Assembly: GCA_020201415.1 (NCBI GenBank)
Contig: JAIVGW010000087.1
Coordinates: 1 to 5,678 of the forward strand
Reading direction: 5' to 3'
DNA from: Lentisphaerota bacterium
GTDB taxonomy: Bacteria; Verrucomicrobiota; Kiritimatiellia; JAAZAB01
DNA: 5,678 nt
Shown here: in pieces, positions 1 to 5,678 of the stretch
Layout of the letters: each line of letters opens with the position of its first letter
Numbering within the stretch: position 1 is the first letter of the stretch
The notes under the pieces: generated by a model
Seen by the model: only the letters and a program-made list of their open reading frames with translations
The model's database searches: none
Told to the model about the DNA's origin: nothing
Position numbers and translations under genes: made by a program

Positions 1-2
1 GC

Positions 3-1517
3 AGTGGGGGGGGGCGGGCGCAAGTCTGTTTTTCCAATCCGGGCGTCAAGCAGGAGGTGCTGCGCTACGTGCGCGCGGCCTTTGATCATTACAACCTGTT
101 TGCGATTTCAGTCATGCCTGAGGATGGCTACCGGCATTGCGACTGTGAGCAATGCCGTGACCAGACACCCTCCGACCTGGTATGGGGATTTGTGGACAGT
201 GTGGCCCGGGAGCTTTACAAGACCCATCCCGACCGTCTGGTGGTCTGCGGCGCCTATACGGCGTACCGGGAGCCGCCGGCGTCCATCGATAAATTAAGTC
301 CCAATCTGGTGACTCGCATTTCCTGGGTACGCCCGGGGCTGGATGACGATGAACGCTGGTCGGAATTCTGGGAGACGGTGGATGCATGGTTGCCCAAACT
401 GGCGCCGGGCCATCTGGCGCGCAATGCCAATGTGCAGTGGTCGGCCTCACCCCAGGCGCCGGTCATCTTTCCGCGCAGCATTGCGCGTGAGTTCCGGGCG
501 CTGAAGGGGATTTCCATCGGTGACAATTCCTCGGTGCCGCGCAGCAAGGATCAGCGCTGGGGGCCGCCGGGGCTGGCGCACCTGAATCATTACGTCACGG
601 CGGCTTACTTGCGCGATGCCGATCAGGATTTGGATGAACTGCTGGATGAATATTATGATCTGTTTTACGGACCGGCGTCCGGCCCGATGCGCAGCGCTTT
701 CGAATTTGCCGAAAGTGTTTACAATCGTGAACGGAAGCCCTCCGCGGCGTTCCCGCTGGAAGTTCGGATCGAGTTCGTCAAATTACTGCTGGCAGCGCGC
801 GCCGCGGCCGGCGACGGGATATACGGTCAGCGGGTGCAGGTGGTGTTGGACGATATGCCGACTCTGGAAGCATTGGAACAGGCCATGGCGGAACGTGAAG
901 CCCTGGGCGATCCGCGCAAGGACGCGCCGCTGGCGCTGGCGGGCGATGCCGCGGCCGGCAGGGATGCGCCGGTTTACCGTTTGCGCGATATCAAGACCGG
1001 TGAGGATGTTCCTGATGAAATCGCCACAACTTTCCAAGTTACATGGGAAGACAAATTCCTGGTCTTTGACGTGCGTTGTCACGAGCCGGACCTGGAAAAT
1101 ATGCCGGTTACTGCCGACGTCTGGGGTGGCGACAGCGTGGCTTTCCTGATCGAGACCCCGGTGCATGCCTATTACCAGATAGAGATCAATCCGGACGGCG
1201 TTGTCTTTGATGCCGACCGTTCGCGCGGCCGGGCGCCTGGAATGGAAAGATGGAGCGCAGAGGCGGAAGTCACCGTTGAACGCGGTACGGATTACTGGCG
1301 GCTGCTGGTGCGCGTTCCCGTGGTCTCGGTGGATGAAGGCGCCGACGATCCGCTGCATTTCGTGGTGGGCGGTAAGCCGACGGCTGACGAGTCCTGGTTT
1401 TTCAACATCGGCCGCTCGCGCGGGCTCAATTCCGAGCGCCGGGTCTTTGCCTATTCGCCGACGGAAGCGACATTTCACGTGCCGCTGCGATTTGCCAGGT
1501 TGCAGATGGTGGAGTGA
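3..1517 (+). CDS. DUF4838 protein with CBM9-like C-terminal domain, copy A (5' partial)
   Basis: The reading frame is open from the left edge to a TGA at 1515-1517, giving 504 visible residues. The GTG at 57 is not the real start, because homology to copy B continues upstream of it (Cys at 27-29 aligns with Cys293 of copy B). By that alignment about 284 N-terminal residues lie outside the window, for a full length near 790. The visible part opens with the DUF4838 signature: CFSNPG, then PEDG (residues 39-42) and CxCxxC (Cys46, 48, 51). A helical segment with FYGPA (221-225) follows. From about residue 324 comes a CBM9/DOMON-like beta domain with GGDSVAFLIET, YYQIEINPDG and a WFFNIGRSR strand near the end. 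The family suggests a secreted carbohydrate-active protein; some DUF4838 members belong to GH163. The substrate is unknown. No frameshift is visible, so this is the best reference copy for judging the two downstream paralogs. Confidence 0.88.
   Translation, partial: SGGGRAQVCFSNPGVKQEVLRYVRAAFDHYNLFAISVMPEDGYRHCDCEQCRDQTPSDLVWGFVDSVARELYKTHPDRLVVCGAYTAYREPPASIDKLSPNLVTRISWVRPGLDDDERWSEFWETVDAWLPKLAPGHLARNANVQWSASPQAPVIFPRSIAREFRALKGISIGDNSSVPRSKDQRWGPPGLAHLNHYVTAAYLRDADQDLDELLDEYYDLFYGPASGPMRSAFEFAESVYNRERKPSAAFPLEVRIEFVKLLLAARAAAGDGIYGQRVQVVLDDMPTLEALEQAMAEREALGDPRKDAPLALAGDAAAGRDAPVYRLRDIKTGEDVPDEIATTFQVTWEDKFLVFDVRCHEPDLENMPVTADVWGGDSVAFLIETPVHAYYQIEINPDGVVFDADRSRGRAPGMERWSAEAEVTVERGTDYWRLLVRVPVVSVDEGADDPLHFVVGGKPTADESWFFNIGRSRGLNSERRVFAYSPTEATFHVPLRFARLQMVE
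222..1111 (+). repeat. Diverged direct repeat, unit 1 (copy A), paired with 4789-5678
   Basis: These 890 bases align with 4789-5678 without an insertion or deletion. Long identical tracts occur, for instance around the codons for PPGLAHLNHYVT (from about 564). The repeat reflects gene duplication, not a mobile element: I see no terminal inverted repeats or transposase. Confidence 0.7.
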
Positions 1518-1533
1518 TTTAATCAGTCTTCCA

Positions 1534-1558
1534 GCATTCCTGTTTTCCATGGGAATGC
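1534..1558 (+). other. Intercistronic stem-loop
   Basis: GCATTCC (1534-1540) and GGAATGC (1552-1558) are perfect reverse complements, giving a 7-bp stem, or 8 bp with a T-G wobble, around a loop of about 10 bases. No run of T follows, so it does not look like an intrinsic terminator. It could stabilise or process the transcript between A and B, or be chance. Confidence 0.4.
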
Positions 1559-1577
1559 CAATGATGTCGGTTTGAAA

Positions 1578-1582
1578 AAGGA
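1578..1582 (+). promoter_or_regulatory. Ribosome binding site of copy B
   Basis: AAGGA lies nine bases upstream of the ATG at 1592. It supports that start, which is also the one that gives a complete signal peptide. Confidence 0.7.
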
Positions 1583-1591
1583 TGCAGCTAT

Positions 1592-3940
1592 ATGAACGAT
1601 AAAATGTTTTGTCGGATATTGGTAATCTTGTGTGCCGCTTGGGCTGCTTGTGCTAGCGGGGTGGCGGCGGAAACCTGGATTGTGCAGGATGGGCAGGCGC
1701 GCGCGCAGATTGTGACTGCCGCCGAGCCGCCCCGTCTGGTGAAACTGGCGGCGGAGGAACTGCGGGATTACCTGCGGAAAATCACCGGCGCGGAACTGCC
1801 GATCATGCATGATCGCAGCACGGAATATCCCGTGGCGATCTACATCGGGCAAAGCGCCGGCACGGATGCGCTGGGGATTACTGATGAGGGTCTGAAGTAC
1901 GGCGCCTATCGGATAGTGTCCGGTCCGGATTACCTGGTGCTGCTGGGTCATGATGCCGACTTTACGCCCAGCGAACCCTGGGCCCGTAATCATGGCGACC
2001 GTGACCGGGCACAGCGGGAATGGGAAGAGCTGACCGGGGGCGACTGGCGCAATCCCATGACGAGCCTGTTTCGTTCCTGGCACAAGTCATCAGGAATCTG
2101 GACCCAGGATGAGGGCGGTTCACTGCAGGCGGTTTACGCCTTTTTGCGTGACCAGGGCGTGCGCTGGTACATGCCGGGACCGCTGGGCGAAGTCGTGCCC
2201 CGCCGGGAATCCCTGCCGCTGCCCTCCGTCGACAAGACGGTGCATCCGGATTTTGCCTATCGCGATCTGCGGCTGGGTAATGTGCCGGGATTCCCTTGGG
2301 AGGATTTTGTGCACCACCTGCGCCTCGGGCTGAACGACCAGGGCCTGGCCGGTTCGCATGGCATGCGCCTGATCACCTCCGGCGCGGAGATGAAGGCAAA
2401 CCACCCGGAGTATTACGCGCTGGTGCGCGGACAGCGCAACACCAAGGGACGCGGCGCCGGCCACGCCTGTTTTTCATCGCCGGGTCTGCTGCAGGAGTCC
2501 ATTAATTTCGCGCGGGCTGTGTTTGACGTTTTCGGCAGCGATGCCGTCTCGATTTTCCCTGAGGATGGTTACAATCATTGCGGGTGTGAATTATGCGCGG
2601 GCAAGACGCCCTCGGAACTGGTGTGGACCTTCGTCAATAATGTGGCCAAGGCCGTTTATGAGACGCATCCCGAGCATTACATTCTCGGCGGCGCCTATAC
2701 CAGCTACCGGGAACCGCCGGAGAGCATCGAGAAATTCAATTCTAACGTAGTGGTGCGCATCTCGTGGATGCGGCCCGGGTTGGATGATGACGCGCGCTGG
2801 GCGGAATATTGGGAGACCGTGCAGGCCTGGGCGCCGCGCCTCGCGCCAGGTCGCCTGATGCGCAATGCCAATATCCAATGGACCGCTTCGACGGGATTCC
2901 CCATTATCCACACCCGCAGCATTGCCCGGGAGTTGAGCGCCATGCGCGGGATTGTCCTGGGAGAGGCCTCATCCGTGCCCCGCAATCCCCAACAGCGCTG
3001 GGAGCATCCCGGTCTGAGCCATCTTAACATCTATGTGCTTTCAAGTTACTTATGGGATGCGCAACAGGATTTGGACGTGCTGCTGGATGAATATTACACC
3101 CTGTTTTACGGGCCGGCCCAGGCGGAAATGCGCGCGGCTTTCGAGTTTGCCGAGGCGATTTATCCGCGCGAGGGGCGTCCGACGCCCAGCCGGGTGTCTT
3201 ATGCCGATCGTGTGCGTTTCGTCGAACTGCTGCATCAGGCGCGTGCGGCGGCGGGCGACACCGTCTATGGCGAACGGGTGCAAATGATCATCGACGAATT
3301 GCAGCCATTGGAGAAGTTGCGGGAACTGCAGGGCATGTCTGAGGCGCGCGGGGACGTGAAGGAGTTTCCCGTAATGCATAATATGGCCGGCAATAGCAAG
3401 TGGCAGGCGGCCGCGCAGTCTTTCAAACTCGACGGCCAGTTGGATGAGCTTTTATGGACCGCCTATCACCATGGCGGCGGTTTGGCGGACAACCTTACCG
3501 GGAAACGCCCGCAACACGCCACGCGCTTTTATCTAAAGTGGTATGAGGATGCCCTTTACATAGGCATTCGGTGCGATGATCCGGATGCGGGCAATTTAAA
3601 CATCACGGCTACGGCGAAGCAGGATGCCGCCATTCATGATGGTGACTGCGTGACCCTGCTGCTGGAGACTCAGGATCTATCTTATTATGAGATCACCATC
3701 AATCCTGCCGGCGCGGTCTGGGATGCCGACCATTCGGAAGGCGGGGTGGGCGAAGCCTGGTCGTCCCAGGCGGAAGTCGCCACCTTCATCGGGGACGGCT
3801 ATTGGAACGTGGAGGCGCGTATTCCCGTGCGCGTGGTTTCCCCTGGTACTTCAATGTCTGCCGCAACCGGCCGCGTGAAGATGGTACGGAAATCACGGCC
3901 TGGGTGCCGACGGAGAGTGAAGACATCCGCAACAAATTGA
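1592..3940 (+). CDS. DUF4838 protein with GH67N/GH20b-like N-terminus and CBM9-like domain, copy B (3' end frameshifted)
   Basis: The in-frame product has 782 residues. The ATG at 1592 has a good Shine-Dalgarno and a Sec signal peptide, probably cut after GVAA at residue 26; no good lipobox is seen. Residues 35-125 resemble the GH67N/GH20b-type domain (KLAAEELRDYL, KITGAELPI, YIGQSAG). A conserved linker region follows, with GSLQAVYAFLRDQGVRWYMPG (about 176-196). The DUF4838 core has Cys293, PEDG (323-326), CxCxxC (Cys330, 332, 335) and FYGPA (505-509). The CBM9-like domain starts near 609 with LDGQLDELLW and runs through YYEITINPAG. Family and architecture suggest export and binding or cleavage of a glycan, possibly GH163-like; activity is not shown. 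After about Ser750 the last 32 residues match nothing expected, because a 64-base shortfall against copy A moves the true C-terminus into the -1 frame. The terminal strands of the beta domain are lost unless this is a sequence error. Confidence 0.88.
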   Translation: MNDKMFCRILVILCAAWAACASGVAAETWIVQDGQARAQIVTAAEPPRLVKLAAEELRDYLRKITGAELPIMHDRSTEYPVAIYIGQSAGTDALGITDEGLKYGAYRIVSGPDYLVLLGHDADFTPSEPWARNHGDRDRAQREWEELTGGDWRNPMTSLFRSWHKSSGIWTQDEGGSLQAVYAFLRDQGVRWYMPGPLGEVVPRRESLPLPSVDKTVHPDFAYRDLRLGNVPGFPWEDFVHHLRLGLNDQGLAGSHGMRLITSGAEMKANHPEYYALVRGQRNTKGRGAGHACFSSPGLLQESINFARAVFDVFGSDAVSIFPEDGYNHCGCELCAGKTPSELVWTFVNNVAKAVYETHPEHYILGGAYTSYREPPESIEKFNSNVVVRISWMRPGLDDDARWAEYWETVQAWAPRLAPGRLMRNANIQWTASTGFPIIHTRSIARELSAMRGIVLGEASSVPRNPQQRWEHPGLSHLNIYVLSSYLWDAQQDLDVLLDEYYTLFYGPAQAEMRAAFEFAEAIYPREGRPTPSRVSYADRVRFVELLHQARAAAGDTVYGERVQMIIDELQPLEKLRELQGMSEARGDVKEFPVMHNMAGNSKWQAAAQSFKLDGQLDELLWTAYHHGGGLADNLTGKRPQHATRFYLKWYEDALYIGIRCDDPDAGNLNITATAKQDAAIHDGDCVTLLLETQDLSYYEITINPAGAVWDADHSEGGVGEAWSSQAEVATFIGDGYWNVEARIPVRVVSPGTSMSAATGRVKMVRKSRPGCRRRVKTSATN

Positions 3941-3975
3941 AATTCGGCAAGTTGTTCGAACGCCATTCCAAATAG
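3841..3975 (+). pseudogene. Out-of-frame 3' end of copy B (lost C-terminus)
   Basis: Read in the -1 frame relative to copy B, this stretch gives 44 residues starting PWYFNVCRNRP and including TAWVPTE and KLKFGKLFE, ending at TAG (3973-3975). It aligns with the WFFNIGRSR...YSPTE...LRFARLQ end of copy A and has the usual final strands of a CBM9-like domain. It is therefore the displaced end of copy B rather than a separate gene. No start codon or ribosome binding site of its own is evident. Confidence 0.78.
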
Positions 3976-3977
3976 GA
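3974..3977 (+). promoter_or_regulatory. Ribosome binding site for copy C, overlapping the displaced stop of copy B
   Basis: AGGA overlaps the TAG (3973-3975) that ends the displaced frame of copy B. It sits eight bases before the ATG at 3986 but overlaps the ATG at 3977, so it favours 3986 as the real start. Copy B has a similar arrangement (AGGATG, then a short spacer and ATG). In the undamaged form, B and C would be tightly, perhaps translationally, coupled. Confidence 0.55.
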
Positions 3978-4864
3978 TGAGATACATGATCAGACAATCA
4001 AGGTTTATGTTGCAGGTGGCGGTATTCAGTATTGTTTGTCTTACGGCTGGCATGGCGGCGGAAACCTGGATTGTGGAGGAGGGTAAGCCGCGCGCGCAGA
4101 TCGTCACGACCGCTGAGCCGACACGCCTGGTGAAACTGGCGGCAGAGGAACTGCGCGATTATTTAAAGAAGATCACCGGCGCGGAGCTGCCGATCGTGCA
4201 TGAACGCGGCGCGGATTATCCCGTGGCGATCTACATCGGGCAAAGCGCCGGCACCGAGAAGCTGGGGATTACCGCCGACGGCTTGGCGCCGGAAGCCTTC
4301 AGGGTGGTGTCCGGTTCCGACTGGCTGGTGCTTTTTGGGCGCGATGTGGATTTCGTGCCGATCGAGCCTTGGGCCCGTAATCAGAACCATCTTCCGCGGG
4401 TACAGGCGGAATGGGCGTCGCTCTCCGGCGCTAGCGGCCGGCCACCGGCGACTTCTTCCCGTTCGTTACATGGTCGTTCGGGCATCTGGGCGCAGGATGA
4501 GTCCGGCTCGCTGCAAGCGGTCTACGAGTTCCTGCGCGATCTGGGAGTGCGCTGGTACATGCCCGGCGAGCCGGGTGAAGTGGTGCCGCAACAAGCTTCC
4601 ATTGCCCTGCCGGTGGTGGACAAGACCGTGGCGCCCGATTTCCGGGTGCGTGATCTGCGCATGGGGAATATATCCAGTTGTTCATGGGAGGATTTTCATT
4701 GGTACTGGCGGCTGGGACTGAACAGTGAGTCGTTGGGAGGCGCGCACGGTATGCGCGCCATAATGGCCAATAAGGAATTCCGGGCCAGACCCATCCTGAC
4801 CGTCTGGTGGTTTGCGGCGCCTATTCGGCGTATCAAGAGCCGCCGGCATCCATCGATACATTAA
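3977..4864 (+). CDS. N-terminal fragment of DUF4838 protein copy C (broken by deletion and frameshift)
   Basis: The longest reading starts at ATG 3977 (295 residues); ATG 3986 (292 residues) has the better ribosome binding site. A signal peptide ends at GMAA, followed by the same ETWIV start of the mature protein as copy B. The GH67N/GH20b-like domain is clear (KLAAEELRDYLKKITGAELP, YIGQSAG), as is SLQAVYEFLRDLGVRWYMPG. Homology with copy B holds, with a single one-residue gap, up to about residue 270 (...MANKEFRA). The last 25 residues are out-of-frame translation of the segment that should encode THPDRLVVCGAY. Compared with copy B, about 88 codons are missing here, including the CFSxPG, PEDG and CxCxxC motifs. 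As read, the product would be an exported N-terminal domain without the DUF4838 core, most likely non-functional. Confidence 0.8.
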   Translation: MRYMIRQSRFMLQVAVFSIVCLTAGMAAETWIVEEGKPRAQIVTTAEPTRLVKLAAEELRDYLKKITGAELPIVHERGADYPVAIYIGQSAGTEKLGITADGLAPEAFRVVSGSDWLVLFGRDVDFVPIEPWARNQNHLPRVQAEWASLSGASGRPPATSSRSLHGRSGIWAQDESGSLQAVYEFLRDLGVRWYMPGEPGEVVPQQASIALPVVDKTVAPDFRVRDLRMGNISSCSWEDFHWYWRLGLNSESLGGAHGMRAIMANKEFRARPILTVWWFAAPIRRIKSRRHPSIH

Positions 4865-5678
4865 GTCCCAATCTGGTGGCGCGCATTTCCTGGGTGCGGC
4901 CGATTCTGGATGATGATGAAAACTTTGCGACTTACTGGGAAGTAGTGCAGGGCTGGTTGTCGAAACTGGGGCCGGGGCGGATCGGTCGTAATTTCAACAC
5001 ACAGTGGTCGTCCTCGCCGCAGGCGCCGCTGATCTTCCCACGCAGTATTGCCCGGGAAATGAAGGCGGTGAAGGGCTTGGCGATCGGCGAAAATTCCTCG
5101 GTGCCGCGCTCGCGCGATCAGCGCTGGGGTCCGCCGGGGCTGGCGCACCTGAATCATTACGTCACAGCCGCATATTTGCGCGATGCCGATCAGGATCTGG
5201 ATGAACTGCTCAATGAATATTATCATCTGTTCTACGGTCCGGCCGCCGATCAAATGCGCCTGGCCTTTGAACATGCCGAGCGGGTTTACAGCCGTGAGCG
5301 GAAACCTTCGGTGGCGCAGCCGCTGGAGATGCGGATAGAGTTTGTCAAATTACTGCTGGCGGCGCGGGAAGCGGCCGGCGCCGGGATTTACGGTCAGCGG
5401 GTGCAGCTGGTGCTGGACGATATGCCCGCTCTGGAAGCATTGGAAAAGGCGCTGGTGGAACGTGAAGCCATGGGCGATCCGCGCAAGGACGCGCCGGTGG
5501 TGCTGGCGGGCGATGCCTTGTCCGGCAAAGAGGCGCCGGTTTACCGTCTGCGCGACATCAAGACCGGTGAGGACATTCCTGATGAAATCGCCACGACCTT
5601 TCAGGTGAAATGGGAGGGTAAATATCTCGTCTTTGACGTGCATTGCCGCGAGCCGGACCTGGAAAACATGCCGATAAC
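4774..5678 (+). CDS. C-terminal fragment of DUF4838 protein copy C (different frame, 3' partial)
   Basis: This frame opens after a TAA at 4771-4773, becomes homologous to the family at about 4789 (THPDRLVVCGAY) and stays open to the right edge. From 4789 it gives 296 residues that align without gaps to copy A 222-1111, about four in five identical by eye. It has DQRWGPPGLAHLNHY, FYGPA (149-153 of the fragment) and the beginning of the CBM9-like domain (VYRLRDIKTGED, about 251 on). No ribosome binding site or good start codon precedes it; GTG 4807 and ATG 5059 are in frame but unsupported. It is best read as the second half of copy C, separated from its first half by the deletion and frameshift. 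The gap-free frame suggests the damage is recent or artefactual. Confidence 0.78.
4789..5678 (+). repeat. Diverged direct repeat, unit 2 (copy C), paired with 222-1111
   Basis: This is the partner of 222-1111 and is cut by the right edge of the window. The corresponding part of copy B is clearly more diverged, especially at the start of the CBM9-like domain. Confidence 0.7.

Larger units (their letters stand above)
1518..1591 (+). other. Intercistronic gap between copies A and B
   Basis: These 74 non-coding bases separate the stop of copy A from the start of copy B. They contain a short hairpin and a Shine-Dalgarno sequence. I see no convincing -35/-10 pair and no T-tract, so co-transcription of A and B is the simplest reading. 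Confidence 0.6.

Noticed and set aside
57..59. GTG at 57 as the start of copy A
   Set aside because: Homology to copy B continues upstream to the window edge in the same frame, so the real start lies outside.
783..1550. Minus-strand open frame of 255 codons opposite copy A
   Set aside because: It lies antisense to a frame with strong family homology, has a composition typical of a shadow of GC-rich coding DNA, and shows no recognisable domain.
1523..2083. Minus-strand open frame of 186 codons opposite the start of copy B
   Set aside because: It crosses the gap and the signal-peptide region of copy B and resembles no known protein; similar antisense frames appear opposite the other copies, as expected from their shared sequence.
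3836..3844. Possible programmed -1 frameshift at the GTTTCCCCT stretch in copy B
   Set aside because: The codon phase does not give a canonical X-XXY-YYZ slippery heptamer, and about 21 codons are missing relative to copy A, so a deletion explains the frame change better.
4807..4809. Independent start of a separate gene in the second half of copy C
   Set aside because: There is no ribosome binding site, and the segment aligns directly as the continuation of copy C and the equivalent of the middle of copy A.
3977..5678. Transposon or IS insertion as the cause of the break in copy C
   Set aside because: No extra sequence, inverted repeats or target-site duplication is present; material is missing, not added.

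Overview
The window holds three head-to-tail copies, all on the + strand, of one gene family: large, probably secreted proteins with a DUF4838 core and a C-terminal CBM9/DOMON-like beta domain. No other gene type is visible, and I saw no RNA gene, mobile element, CRISPR array or convincing minus-strand gene. The GC-rich coding DNA, Sec-type signal peptides and tandem expansion of DUF4838 proteins fit a polysaccharide-degrading bacterium, most likely of the PVC group (Lentisphaerota, Verrucomicrobiota, Kiritimatiellota or Planctomycetota). That placement is inference from family distribution; no taxonomic marker is present.

Layout. Copy A (3-1517) enters from the left edge without its start and is intact as far as it can be seen; it holds the signature PEDG...CxCxxC motif, the helical region and the whole C-terminal domain. 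A 74-base gap (1518-1591) with a small hairpin and a ribosome binding site leads to copy B. Copy B (ATG 1592) has a signal peptide, an N-terminal GH67N/GH20b-like domain, the DUF4838 core and a CBM9-like domain. Near its end it is 64 bases shorter than copy A, which breaks the frame: the in-frame product stops at 3940 with an unrelated tail, while the expected family C-terminus is encoded in the -1 frame up to a TAG at 3973-3975. Copy C follows immediately (ATG 3977, or better 3986). It reads normally for about 270 codons, then has lost about 264 bases and shifted frame near 4785-4792. Its second half continues in another frame, open to the right edge.

Both visible lesions are out-of-frame deletions, and the one in C removes the family's signature motif. 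Copies A and C align without any gap over their shared 890 bases and are closer to each other than to B, so the array has a mosaic duplication history. Either the cluster is decaying through recombination between and within repeats, or the lesions are sequencing or assembly errors in a repetitive region; the sequence alone cannot separate these.

If functional, the genes would be co-transcribed and export related carbohydrate-active proteins. Some DUF4838 proteins are classified in CAZy family GH163 (endo-beta-N-acetylglucosaminidases acting on N-glycans), but substrate and activity here are unknown.
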